The notes under the pieces were generated by a model. The model ran no database searches and was not told the DNA's origin. It worked only from the letters and a program-made list of their open reading frames with translations. Both the position numbers and the translations under genes were made by a program. Positions 55,401 to 63,626 of a stretch of DNA of 64,000 nucleotides are shown one piece after another. Each line of letters opens with the position of its first letter. Positions within the stretch are counted from its first letter, which is position 1. The stretch comes from Pantoea allii (GTDB taxonomy: Bacteria; Pseudomonadota; Gammaproteobacteria; Enterobacterales; Enterobacteriaceae): the NCBI RefSeq assembly GCF_002307475.1, contig NZ_NTMH01000040.1, positions 620,001 through 684,000 on the forward strand. The letters run 5' to 3'.

Positions 55401-56551
55401 CCCCACAGGGGCTGATCGCCATTGGCGAAGTGGCGGCGCGTTACGACCTCTACACCAAAATCACCGGCGGTCAGCGTATCGACCTGTTTGGCGCGCGACT
55501 GGATCAACTGCCCGACATCTGGGAAACCCTGCTGGCGGCAGGCTTTGAAACCGGCCATGCCTACGGTAAATCGCTGCGTACGGTAAAATCCTGCGTGGGC
55601 TCCACCTGGTGTCGCTATGGCGTACAGGATTCGACGGCCTTCGCCATCGCGCTGGAGAACCGTTATAAGGGCCTGCGCGCACCGCATAAAATCAAGATGG
55701 CCGTCTCGGGTTGTACCCGCGAATGTGCCGAAGCGCAGAGCAAAGACATTGGGGTGATCGCCACGGAAAAGGGCTGGAATCTGTATGTTTGCGGCAATGG
55801 CGGCATGAAGCCGCGCCATGCGGAGCTGTTTGCCAGCGATCTGGATGATGAAACCCTGATCCGGTATGTCGATCGCATTCTGATGTTCTACGTGCGGACG
55901 GCAGATCGCTTGCAGCGCACCAGCGTCTGGATGGATAACATGGAAGGCGGACTGGATTACCTGCGCGATGTGGTGATCAGCGACAGCCTCGGTATCGCGG
56001 CGCAGCTGGAGCAGGAGATGCAGCAGGTCGTGGACACCTACCAGTGTGAATGGCAGACCACGCTGGCTGAACCCTCGCGGCGGGCGCTGTTTACCGCGAC
56101 GGTGAACAGCGATCATCCGGATGAAACGCTGCACTATGCCCGCGTACGCGGTCAGCGTCAGCCGCATACGGCGACCGGCATTCCGCTGATGCATCTGCCC
56201 GCTGACCCCTGGAGCGCGGTGTGTTCCCTGGAGGCGATCCCCGCCGGTGCGGGAATCGGTGCACGGCTTGGCAGCGTCCGTATTGCGCTGTTCCGCTTTG
56301 GCAGCGACTGTTACGCACTGGAAGATCGCGAGCCAGGCAGCGATGCCAGCGTCCTGTCCCGTGGCATCCTTGGCGATGTGGCGGGTGAACCTGTGGTCAT
56401 TTCACCGATCTACAAACAGCGCGTGCGCCTGCGTGACGGGCAAAGTCTGGATAACCCGCAGCACCAGCTGCGTTGCTGGCCGGTGAAACTGGAAGCCGGT
56501 CAGGTCTGGGTCGCCAACCGTCCACTGAACCTCATGGCGCAGGCATCATGA
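52478..56551 (+). CDS. nasB: NasC-NasB fusion: nitrate reductase electron-transfer subunit joined to assimilatory nitrite reductase
   Basis: A single 1357-codon frame. Residues 1-397 are a FAD/NAD(P)H oxidoreductase like Klebsiella NasC (VVGNGMAGMHTVETLL, ILATGSQPRMP, VVVAGGGFLGIEAAAAL), which passes electrons to nitrate reductase. Residues 398-1357 (Met at 53669) are a complete NasB/NirB nitrite reductase: a second FAD/NADH domain, two BFD-type [2Fe-2S] segments (VCSCHNVSKGDI...GCGGC near 822, and GRGCGCEIC), siroheme/4Fe-4S ligands C-x5-C (CVGSTWC) and C-x3-C (CTREC), and a C-terminal NirD-like domain. The junction GGAAACTCCGTGATGAATC has no stop in frame. In Klebsiella these are separate genes. 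ATG 52478 is 10 bases after nasD. Confidence 0.9.
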   Translation: MRQRLLVVGNGMAGMHTVETLLQLAPTRYDITVIGREPQGNYNRVLLSPLLAGEKTVEQILIHDPDWYARHGIRLLTGETAEQVDVAGRTLRTQQRLLHWDRLILATGSQPRMPQVAGIDLPHVTAFRTLEDVDALLAGSGPVVVAGGGFLGIEAAAALLAQGRQVTLVHRQSRLLDRQLDARAGELLLAQLSARGIRCELNSSIAAIGPQSVLLNDGRQLAAQQVVIAIGVQPETALAQASGIPCQRGILVDRQLRSAHAGIYAVGECCEISGETFGLVAPCLAQAEVLAAQLAGCPQADFYSEATGTRLKVSGISLFSAGDIREAPSITSFDPLSGHYRRLFLQHGRLNGVLLYGDSQQGAALLNTLHNARQVSMNTLFGLDEPETQPQAAGNSVMNHSKPVLAVVGHGMVSHHFLEQLVARGLHQHYHIVVYGEERHSAYDRVHLSEYFTGKNAAQLSLVAEDFFAQHDIELRSGCRVEAIDRQQRSLRDSDGKALCWDKLVLATGSRAFVPPVSGHEGERCFVYRTLDDLDAIAACADKSQRGVVIGGGLLGLEAANALKQLGLETHVVEFAPRLMAVQLDEGGALMLRQKIDALGVTVHTSKQTEQIETQPDGSLVLRFADGGELATDLVLFSAGIRPRDELARSAGIGVGPRGGIEINDVCQTSDDDIYAIGECALWNGQIFGLVAPGYQMARVLAGHLADEPARFSGADMSTKLKLLGVDVASFGDAHGKTAGSLSYHWADGPKGIYKKIVVSADSKLLLGGVLVGDSSDYATLLQMMLNAMPLPDSPEGLILPALNGAPVKGLGVATLPDSAQVCSCHNVSKGDICSAVQSGCGDMASIKSCTKAATGCGGCSALVKQVMEFQLENLGVEVKKDICEHFAYSRQALYHLIRINEIKTFDDLLASHGRGCGCEICKPLVGSLLASCWNDYLLKPAHLPLQDTNDRYFANIQKDGTYSVVPRVPGGEITPQGLIAIGEVAARYDLYTKITGGQRIDLFGARLDQLPDIWETLLAAGFETGHAYGKSLRTVKSCVGSTWCRYGVQDSTAFAIALENRYKGLRAPHKIKMAVSGCTRECAEAQSKDIGVIATEKGWNLYVCGNGGMKPRHAELFASDLDDETLIRYVDRILMFYVRTADRLQRTSVWMDNMEGGLDYLRDVVISDSLGIAAQLEQEMQQVVDTYQCEWQTTLAEPSRRALFTATVNSDHPDETLHYARVRGQRQPHTATGIPLMHLPADPWSAVCSLEAIPAGAGIGARLGSVRIALFRFGSDCYALEDREPGSDASVLSRGILGDVAGEPVVISPIYKQRVRLRDGQSLDNPQHQLRCWPVKLEAGQVWVANRPLNLMAQAS

Positions 56552-59169
56552 AAACCACCTGTGCCTATTGCGGCGTGGGCTGTGGCGTCGAGGTGACACT
56601 GAATCACAGCGAATCTGCACAGGTGAGTGGCGATCCGTTGCATCCGGCCAATCTCGGGAGGCTGTGCGTTAAAGGGACGGCGCTGGGGGAAACCCTGACC
56701 CGGACAGGACGCTTACTGCATCCCCAAATTAACCAACAGCCGGTCAGCATGGCGGTAGCGCTGGATGCCGCCGCCGATGGACTCCGGCAGATTATCGCGG
56801 AGCATGGCCCAGAGGCGGTGGCTTTTTACGGCTCAGGCCAGCTGCTCACGGAAGATTACTATGTGGCGAACAAGCTGATGAAAGGCTTTCTTGGCGTCGC
56901 AAATATCGACACCAACTCGCGACTGTGTATGGCTTCTGCGGTGGTGGGCTACAAGCGCGCGCTCGGAGCGGATGCGGTGCCGTGCTGTTATGAGGATCTG
57001 GATCAGGCCGATGCGATCGTCATGGTCGGCTCTAACGCAGCCTGGGCACATCCGGTGATTTTTCAGCGCCTGAAACAGGCAAAACAGCAACGGCCTGAGA
57101 TGCAGGTGGTGGTGATCGATCCCCGTCGCACCGCCAGCTGTGACATCGCTGATGTCCACCTGCCGCTGCGCCCGGGCAGCGATCCGGCGCTGTTTTCGGG
57201 CTTACTGCACTGGCTGGCGCAGCATCAGGGAATAGATGCGACGATGTTGCCACATCTGGACGGCGTTGAAACCACCCTGCAGGCCGCCAGCCAGTGGGGC
57301 ATTGCCGAGGTCGCTGAACACTGTGATCTGACCGAGGAGCAGGTGGTGGCCTTTTATCAGCTGTTTGCCCGGCGTGACCGTGTCCTGACGTTGTGGTGCA
57401 TGGGCATCAACCAGTCACAGAGCGGCAGTGACAATAACAATGCGATAATTAATGCGCATCTTCTCAGCGGAAAAATAGGCCGTCCCGGCTGTGGGCCATT
57501 TTCACTCACCGGCCAGCCCAATGCGATGGGCGGACGTGAAGTGGGCGGTTTAGCCAACCAGCTGGCGGCGCACATGAGCTTTAACGAAGCGGACTGCGAT
57601 CGTGTACAGCGTTTCTGGCACAGCCCGACCATGGCGCGCCAGCCCGGACTGACCGCGGTGGCGCTGTTTGACGCGATTGAGCGAGGTGAGGTGAAAGCTG
57701 TCTGGATCATGGGAACCAATCCGGCGGTGTCAATGCCGGAAGGCAACCGCGTGGCGCGGGCGCTGGCCAACTGTCCGCTGGTGATCGTCTCCGACGTGCT
57801 GGCGCAAACGGATACCACAGCCTTTGCCCATATTCTGTTACCTGCCCAGGGCTGGGGCGAAAAAAACGGCACCGTGACCAATTCTGAACGACGTATTTCC
57901 CGCCAGCGCGCATTTGTTGCACCCGCCGGGGAGGCCAAACCCGACTGGTGGCTACTGGCGCAGGTGGCGCAGCGGCTCGGCTTCGCCCAGGCATTTAACT
58001 GGACCCATCCGGCGGCGATCTTCCGCGAGCACGCAGCGCTGTCCGGCTTTGAGAACCACGGCGAACGCGCCTTCGACATCAGCGGTCTGGCGCAGCTCAG
58101 CGATGCCGAGTGGGATGCGCTGACGCCTGTTCAGTGGCCGATCAATGCTCAACATCCGCAAGGCTGTGCCCGGCTGTTCAGCGACCGGCGTTTTTATCAT
58201 GCCGATGGCAAGGCACGGCTGCTGCCACCGGTCACGCCGTCGCCGTTGGTGCGCAATGCCCGTTATCCCTTACTGATGAACACGGGGCGCATACGCGATC
58301 AGTGGCACACCATGACGCGCACCGGGCTGGTGCCTCGCCTGATGCAGCACTGTGACGAGCCTTTTGCCGCCTTGCATCCCGAAGAGGCGCGTCGTTATGG
58401 CTTGTCTGCCGGGGCGCTGGCGCGCGTGCAGTCAGAATGGGGATGGATGGTGGTGCGCGTGACGCTGGACAGCGGCCTGCGGCGCGGTGAACTCTTTGTG
58501 CCGATGCACTGGAACCGCCAGTTCAGCCTGCAAGGCAATGTCGGTGGCGTCGTCGCATCGACCCGTTGTCCGGTTTCGGCCCAGCCCGCCTTTAAACAAA
58601 CGGCAGTGCGCATCCAGCCGTTAGTAACCTGCTGGCAGGGCTGGCTCTGGCAGCGCGACAGTACCGCGCCCGCCGCACTGCGCTACTGGGCGCGCACGCC
58701 GTACGCCGGTTCGCAACGTTTTGTGGTGGCCGGAGAGGCCACGCCGCAGCGTTGGCTGGCGTCTCAGTTCAACCTCGAAGGCTATCAGCTGCAAACTGCC
58801 AGCGGGGGCGATCACAGCTACCGGCTGCTGGCATGGCGCGAGGGCGAGCTGCAACTGGCATTTTATGCCGATCGGCGTTTACCCGAGGTAGATCACGATC
58901 TGGTTGCCCTGGCCTTTCGTCAGGCCCCCGCGGACGCGGCTGAACGTCATGCCTTGCTGGCGGGGCAGGCGGCGCAGAGCCCTGCGACTGGCCGCCTTAT
59001 CTGTAGCTGTTTTGGCGTAGGCGAACAAACGATATTGCATGCCATTAGCCAGGGTTGCCACAGCACCCAGGCTCTGGGCAAAACGCTCCAGTGCGGCACC
59101 AACTGCGGCTCCTGCTTGCCGGAGCTAAAACACCTTCTGCTTTCCGTCTCTGTCCCGGAGGAATTATGA
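56548..59169 (+). CDS. nasA: Assimilatory nitrate reductase catalytic subunit
   Basis: Molybdenum enzyme reducing nitrate to nitrite in the cytoplasm. The 873-residue protein has an N-terminal [4Fe-4S] motif (C5-x2-C8-x3-C12 ... C40), molybdopterin domains (SRLCMASAVVGYKRALG, MVGSNAAWAHPVIFQR, NAMGGREVGG, IMGTNPAVSMPEGNRV, LMNTGRIRDQWHTMTRTG) and a C-terminal BFD [2Fe-2S] domain (CSCFGVGEQTI ... CGTNCGSC). ATGA overlap with the nasCB stop and with the next gene indicates tight coupling. Confidence 0.95.
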   Translation: MKTTCAYCGVGCGVEVTLNHSESAQVSGDPLHPANLGRLCVKGTALGETLTRTGRLLHPQINQQPVSMAVALDAAADGLRQIIAEHGPEAVAFYGSGQLLTEDYYVANKLMKGFLGVANIDTNSRLCMASAVVGYKRALGADAVPCCYEDLDQADAIVMVGSNAAWAHPVIFQRLKQAKQQRPEMQVVVIDPRRTASCDIADVHLPLRPGSDPALFSGLLHWLAQHQGIDATMLPHLDGVETTLQAASQWGIAEVAEHCDLTEEQVVAFYQLFARRDRVLTLWCMGINQSQSGSDNNNAIINAHLLSGKIGRPGCGPFSLTGQPNAMGGREVGGLANQLAAHMSFNEADCDRVQRFWHSPTMARQPGLTAVALFDAIERGEVKAVWIMGTNPAVSMPEGNRVARALANCPLVIVSDVLAQTDTTAFAHILLPAQGWGEKNGTVTNSERRISRQRAFVAPAGEAKPDWWLLAQVAQRLGFAQAFNWTHPAAIFREHAALSGFENHGERAFDISGLAQLSDAEWDALTPVQWPINAQHPQGCARLFSDRRFYHADGKARLLPPVTPSPLVRNARYPLLMNTGRIRDQWHTMTRTGLVPRLMQHCDEPFAALHPEEARRYGLSAGALARVQSEWGWMVVRVTLDSGLRRGELFVPMHWNRQFSLQGNVGGVVASTRCPVSAQPAFKQTAVRIQPLVTCWQGWLWQRDSTAPAALRYWARTPYAGSQRFVVAGEATPQRWLASQFNLEGYQLQTASGGDHSYRLLAWREGELQLAFYADRRLPEVDHDLVALAFRQAPADAAERHALLAGQAAQSPATGRLICSCFGVGEQTILHAISQGCHSTQALGKTLQCGTNCGSCLPELKHLLLSVSVPEEL

Positions 59170-59987
59170 CGCTGGCAATACACGCTTTAGATAAACTGCT
59201 GGCGCCTGAGAAGGCGTCCAGCGCAGGACGCGTCTGGTTAGTGGGTGCCGGACCGGGGGATGTCGATCTGCTCACGGTGAAGGCGCTACGTTTGCTGCAC
59301 CGTGCTGAAGTGGTGGTCTATGATCGCCTGGTCAGTGAGGCGGTCATGGCAGAAGTGCCAGACAGCGCGCTTTGTATTGACGTCGGCAAACGGCCCGGTC
59401 ATCACGGCCTGAAACAGGCACAGATCAATCAACTATTAGTCGATCTGGCCACCAGCGGGCGCAACATCGTTCGACTGAAGGGCGGCGATCCCTTTATTTT
59501 TGGTCGCGGTGGTGAAGAGATGGTGAGCCTGCAGCAGGCCAACATTGTCTGCGAAGTGGTGCCTGGTATCACCGCCGCCGTGGGGTGCGCCGCCGCAAGC
59601 GGGATTCCGCTTACGCATCGGGATTGTGCTCAGTCACTGCGCTTTATCACCGGACACGGACGCAGCGGAGAGCCTCAACTGGATGCCGCCGCACTCTCAG
59701 CCACTAACCAGACGCTGGTGTTTTACATGGGGCTGAGCTGGAGCAGCGTGATTAGCGCCCGGTTGTGTGAGTACGGTCGCAGGGAGGATACGCCGGTAGC
59801 GATTATTGAAAACGGCACGCGCCAGGATCAGCGGGTGCTGATCACCACGCTGGCAGGGCTGCCGGAGACTATTGCGCAGCAACAACCGGTTTCCCCCTCA
59901 TTGCTGATCGTTGGCGATGTCGTCCGCTACTACCGTGCCGATCTGCTTGCCCAACACTGTACAGAGGCGGCTATCCGCCAGGCGTAA
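59166..59987 (+). CDS. cobA: Uroporphyrinogen-III C-methyltransferase (siroheme branch)
   Basis: Transfers two methyl groups from SAM to uroporphyrinogen III, giving precorrin-2 for the siroheme of nitrite reductase. The 273-residue protein has VWLVGAGPGDVDLLTVKAL, VVYDRLVS, VRLKGGDPFIFGRGGEE and VPGITAAVGCAAASGIPLTHR, typical of the SUMT domain. It lacks the CysG dehydrogenase/chelatase half. GGAGGAATT precedes ATG 59166, which overlaps the nasA stop. Its place at the end of the nas operon fits extra siroheme demand. Confidence 0.93.
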   Translation: MTLAIHALDKLLAPEKASSAGRVWLVGAGPGDVDLLTVKALRLLHRAEVVVYDRLVSEAVMAEVPDSALCIDVGKRPGHHGLKQAQINQLLVDLATSGRNIVRLKGGDPFIFGRGGEEMVSLQQANIVCEVVPGITAAVGCAAASGIPLTHRDCAQSLRFITGHGRSGEPQLDAAALSATNQTLVFYMGLSWSSVISARLCEYGRREDTPVAIIENGTRQDQRVLITTLAGLPETIAQQQPVSPSLLIVGDVVRYYRADLLAQHCTEAAIRQA

Positions 59988-60018
59988 TAGCCAGGTTGTG
60001 ACCGGATGCGCGGTGACA

Positions 60019-60858
60019 TCAGGGGGCGCGGCGAGCGGGTAGCGGGGCGACCAGAACCTTCACGCCCAGCGCTTCAAACGCGCTGATGTGGGCCTGACTG
60101 ATCCCGCTGTCGGTAATCAGGTAGTGAATATGGCTCCAGTCGCAGGGGAGCGCAAACATCGACACTTTATCAATCTTACTGGAGTCGGCCACCACGTAGA
60201 CGGTGCTGGCGGATTTGATCATCGCCATTTTCACTTTGATATCGGTTTCGCTGGGAAAGCTCAGGCCGAGACGTGGCGAGATACAGGCGGTGGCGAGAAA
60301 CAGCTTCTCCGACAGCACATTCTCAAAGAAGCTGGCGGCCTTGTCACCGGAGGTCGAAAGCGTCGGAAATTTAAACGTACCGCCCGTCAGCAGCACATTG
60401 ATCCCTGGCTCGCCGCCCAGCTTCAGGGCGATATTCACGGCGGTCGTCACCACCGATAAACGCCGGATATGGCTGATGGCATCGGCGATAGCCGTGGTGG
60501 TGGTGCCGGAATCGAAAATCACCGTATCACCGTTTTCGATATGCTGGGCTGCCAGGCGTCCAATCGCGTCTTTTTCTTCCATGTGGGTCTGACGTTCCAG
60601 CTGCAGCAGGCCGGTATTCTGCTTGCCCGTCATCAGGGTCGCGCCGCCGTGATAACGCTGCACAAAGCCCTGCTTTTGCAGCATTCGCAGGTCGGTGCGC
60701 AGCGTGGCTTCGGTCAGTCCGAACGTCTTCGTCAGGGCTTTCACCGTCACCGTCCCGTCTTCCCGAATCATCTCCAGGATCTTTTCACGGCGCTGTTGCA
60801 TTTCAGCTAACTGCTCAGTTTTGCTTTTCAATCGAAACGCTCCCTCTTTTAATCGCAT
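60019..60858 (-). CDS. DeoR-family transcriptional regulator
   Basis: A 279-residue repressor: N-terminal DeoR helix-turn-helix (REKILEMIREDGTVTVKALTKTFGLTEATLRTDLRML) and a C-terminal sugar-phosphate-binding DeoRC domain (DSGTTTTAIADAI, VVTTAVNIALKLG, LLTGGTFKFPT, DSSKIDKVSMF). Divergent from an SDR/ABC-transporter operon, with a shared TTCGAA-type motif on both sides of the gap, so probably its regulator responding to a sugar or polyol phosphate. ATG 60858 lacks a ribosome site. TTG 60831 after GAGGGAG is a good alternative start. Confidence 0.88.
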   Translation of the reverse strand: MRLKEGAFRLKSKTEQLAEMQQRREKILEMIREDGTVTVKALTKTFGLTEATLRTDLRMLQKQGFVQRYHGGATLMTGKQNTGLLQLERQTHMEEKDAIGRLAAQHIENGDTVIFDSGTTTTAIADAISHIRRLSVVTTAVNIALKLGGEPGINVLLTGGTFKFPTLSTSGDKAASFFENVLSEKLFLATACISPRLGLSFPSETDIKVKMAMIKSASTVYVVADSSKIDKVSMFALPCDWSHIHYLITDSGISQAHISAFEALGVKVLVAPLPARRAP

Positions 60859-61173
60859 CGGGCTTATGGCGATAACGCGTTGTCGCAGAGTTTAACCCGC
60901 AGGTTTCGCCTTTGCGAGTCGGCAAATAAAGATGTTTATTTTCGTTCGAAAGTATAGACGCGTCACTTTTCATGACTTTTGCATCCGTTACAGCAGTGCA
61001 ATCCCTCTCTTTCTGCCTGTTTGCAACCGCGATCACGCGCTTTTAACCGAATAACGCCGTCAGACAGGCAGTGTTGCGAAATTTGATCTTAGCCACATTA
61101 ACCATCAATTCGATAGCTTATATTTTTGTTCGAAAATGAATGCGGCAAATAAAATACCAAAGAGGACAGGCGG
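60859..61173. promoter_or_regulatory. Divergent promoter region with two matching DeoR-type operator candidates
   Basis: 315 bases. TTTTCGTTCGAAA at 60939-60951 and TTTTTGTTCGAAA at 61123-61135 differ by one base. Each contains TTTCG-TT-CGAAA or a near copy, an inverted repeat like those bound by DeoR-family repressors. One copy lies upstream of each divergent gene. No gene in the gap. Confidence 0.6.
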
Positions 61174-61968
61174 ATGAGCGGTGAATATGACGTTAACCTG
61201 CGCTATGGCGTAGATACCACAATGAATCTGAGCGGCAAAGTGGCCGTGGTAACGGGCGGGCTGGGCGGTATCGCCATGGCCAGTAATCAGATGCTGCTGG
61301 AGAAAGGGGCGAGCCTGGCGCTGCTTTATCCGCCCTTTGAAGCGGATAAGGTCGACAGTGCGCGCGCAGCCCTGGCCGGACAGGTGCAGTTTATTTGCTG
61401 CGATGTAACCGATCCTGCCGACGTTGAGCAGGCTTTCGATGCCATTGTTGAACACTACGGTCATCTCGACATTCTGGTGAACTGTGCCGGCTACGTGATG
61501 CTTCAGCCGGTGCTGGAAACCGATTTTGCCGAATGGCAAAAACAGATCGCCGTGAACCTGACCGGGCCGTTTCTCTGCTCACAGGCCGCGGGCAAACGTA
61601 TGGTCAACGCCGGAAACGGCGGCAAAATCATTAATATCGCCTCACAGGCGGCGTCCATCGCCATCGACAACCACGTCGCTTACACCTCTGCCAAAGCCGG
61701 TTTGCTGGGCATGACCAAAGTGATGGCGAAAGAGTTCGCCCCGCACCGGATTAACGTTAATACCCTGTCGCCCACCGTGGTGCTCACCCCCATGGGCGAA
61801 AAAGCCTGGCGCGGCGAGAAGGGCACCGAAATGAAAAAACTGATCCCTTTAGGTCGCTTTGCCTATACCGACGAGATTGCCGCTGCCGTGCTGTTTTTTG
61901 CCAGCAACGGCAGCGACATGATCACCGGTGCCGATCTGATGATCGACGGTGGCTTTACCATCTGGTAA
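61174..61968 (+). CDS. SDR-family polyol/sugar dehydrogenase
   Basis: A 264-residue short-chain dehydrogenase. The cofactor motif TGGLGGIAMA departs slightly from G-x-x-x-G-x-G. Other features are DILVNCAGYV, the Ser of IINIASQAAS, the Y-x-x-x-K motif YTSAKAG, and the C-terminal MITGADLMIDGGFTIW. It resembles polyol dehydrogenases of the D-threitol/sorbitol type. GAGGACAGGCGG precedes ATG 61174. First gene of a rightward operon with a ribose-type ABC transporter, so its substrate is likely the imported polyol or sugar. Confidence 0.85.
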   Translation: MSGEYDVNLRYGVDTTMNLSGKVAVVTGGLGGIAMASNQMLLEKGASLALLYPPFEADKVDSARAALAGQVQFICCDVTDPADVEQAFDAIVEHYGHLDILVNCAGYVMLQPVLETDFAEWQKQIAVNLTGPFLCSQAAGKRMVNAGNGGKIINIASQAASIAIDNHVAYTSAKAGLLGMTKVMAKEFAPHRINVNTLSPTVVLTPMGEKAWRGEKGTEMKKLIPLGRFAYTDEIAAAVLFFASNGSDMITGADLMIDGGFTIW

Positions 61969-62023
61969 GGCCACCACCAGGCGCCCGTTTCCCCCTGCCA
62001 TAACGACAATAGCGAGACACACC

Positions 62024-62959
62024 ATGAAAAAAACGACGTTGCTCTGCACCACGCTTGCCGCCTGTTTGTTTTCTCACACCGCGCTGGCGGTTGAAAAAGG
62101 CACCATCATGATTTTGGTTAACTCACTGGACAACCCCTATTACGCCTCCGAGGCGAAGGGCGCAAATATGAAAGCTCAGGAACTGGGCTACAAGACTTCG
62201 GTGCTCTCTCACGGGGAAGACGTGAAGAAGCAAAATGAACTGATTGATGCGGCTATTGGCAAAAAAGTGCAGGGCATTATCCTGGACAACGCGGACTCCA
62301 CGGCCAGCGTGGCAGCCATCCAAAAAGCCAAACAGGCCGGTATTCCAGTGGTGCTGATCAACCGTGAAATTCCGGTGGATGATGTGGCGCTGGAGCAAAT
62401 TACCCACAATAACTTCCAGGCCGGTTCCGATGTAGCCAACGTGTTTGTCGAGAAGATGGGGGAAAAAGGGAAATACGCCGAGCTGACCTGCAACCTCGCG
62501 GACAACAACTGCGTCACCCGTTCAAAATCCTTTCACCAGGTGCTGGAACAGTATCCCGATATGCAGAGCGTTGCGCGCCAGGATGCCAAAGGCACACTCA
62601 TCGATGGCAAGCGCATTATGGACAGTATTCTGCAGGCTCACCCGGATGTGAAAGGGGTTATCTGCGGTAACGGCCCGGTGGCGCTAGGCGCGATTGCCGC
62701 CCTGAAAGCGGCCGGACGCAACGACGTGGTAGTAGTGGGAATTGATGGCAGCAACGATGAACGCGATGCGGTACAGGCCGGAACGTTAAAAGCCACTGTG
62801 ATGTTACAGGCGCAGGCGATAGCGGCTCAGGGCGTGACAGACCTGGATAACTATATCCAGAAAGGCACGAAACCGGAGAAACAGCGCGTGATGTTTCGCG
62901 GCATTCTGATCACACCGGAAAATGCAAAAAACGTACAGGACTTTAACTACAAGTCGTAA
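62024..62959 (+). CDS. Ribose-type ABC transporter substrate-binding protein
   Basis: A 311-residue periplasmic protein with Sec signal MKKTTLLCTTLAACLFSHTALA and an RbsB-like two-lobe fold (TIMILVNSLDNPYYASEAKGA, GIILDNADSTASVAAIQ, VVLINREI, IDGSNDERDAVQAGTLKATVMLQ). It binds a sugar or polyol for the CUT2-type importer whose ATPase follows. Start 62024 is the ATG directly before the signal peptide; 55 bases after the SDR stop. Confidence 0.92.
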   Translation: MKKTTLLCTTLAACLFSHTALAVEKGTIMILVNSLDNPYYASEAKGANMKAQELGYKTSVLSHGEDVKKQNELIDAAIGKKVQGIILDNADSTASVAAIQKAKQAGIPVVLINREIPVDDVALEQITHNNFQAGSDVANVFVEKMGEKGKYAELTCNLADNNCVTRSKSFHQVLEQYPDMQSVARQDAKGTLIDGKRIMDSILQAHPDVKGVICGNGPVALGAIAALKAAGRNDVVVVGIDGSNDERDAVQAGTLKATVMLQAQAIAAQGVTDLDNYIQKGTKPEKQRVMFRGILITPENAKNVQDFNYKS

Positions 62960-63004
62960 TCCATCGTTGTCGCGCCCGTACTGACGGGCGCCAGGGAGAA
63001 TGTC

Positions 63005-63616
63005 ATGTACAACCGACTCTGGCTGATACCGATCGTGATGGCGCTCGGTGGCTGTCGCATTGTGTCGCAGCAGGAACTGGCGGATCTTAAGAACCCACCC
63101 AATCCCCATATGGCCCATATCAATCAACTCTGGCAGCAGACGTTAGTGCCACAAATCGTCGCGCAGGCGAAACCGCTGAGTGAGTTCACACAGCGCCTGC
63201 AGTCAGAGAAGGATCTGGACAGCGCCTGTCGCGCGCTGGGCTATCGGGCGCAGAGCGAGAATCCCTGCATATTTAGCGTCAGCGTGAGCGGGGAAGTCAC
63301 CGCGCTGGATACCGCCTCGCGCAACGGCAAAATGAAAATTAAAGACGCATCAGGTGACACTGTCACGGTTCAGGTTGGGCCGATCATTCGCGGAACGGCA
63401 TTGCGGGATGCCTACAAAGGGGCCAGCTATCAGGACTTTAACGATCAGGTGCTGTTCAGCGACTTTGGCAAAGCGATCAATCAGCAGGCGGTCACCATGA
63501 TGCACAACGCCGGGGTAAAACCCGGTGACCGGGTTAACGTGGTGGGCGTTTTTAGCAGCTGGGATATCCCGCATACGCTACCCGATATCACGCCAGCCCA
63601 CATCACGCGTCAGTAA
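63005..63616 (+). CDS. DUF2291-family lipoprotein
   Basis: A 203-residue precursor with lipobox VMALGGC/RIV. The body has the KIKDASGDTVTVQVGPIIRGTALRDAYKGASYQDFNDQVLFSDFGKAIN stretch typical of DUF2291, a family that recurs between the binding-protein and ATPase genes of some ribose-type transporters. Its role is unknown; it may be an accessory substrate-handling protein. CAGGGAGAATGTC precedes ATG 63005; TAAGGAG of the next gene follows at once. Confidence 0.8.
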   Translation: MYNRLWLIPIVMALGGCRIVSQQELADLKNPPNPHMAHINQLWQQTLVPQIVAQAKPLSEFTQRLQSEKDLDSACRALGYRAQSENPCIFSVSVSGEVTALDTASRNGKMKIKDASGDTVTVQVGPIIRGTALRDAYKGASYQDFNDQVLFSDFGKAINQQAVTMMHNAGVKPGDRVNVVGVFSSWDIPHTLPDITPAHITRQ

Positions 63617-63626
63617 GGAGTTGATC

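Noticed and set aside
55289-56194. A 301-codon open frame on the minus strand opposite nasB, and similar long antisense frames opposite nasF (49606-50571) and kdsA (34747-35544).
   Set aside because: They mirror codon-position bias of GC-rich real genes on the other strand, have no ribosome sites and no recognisable domains.
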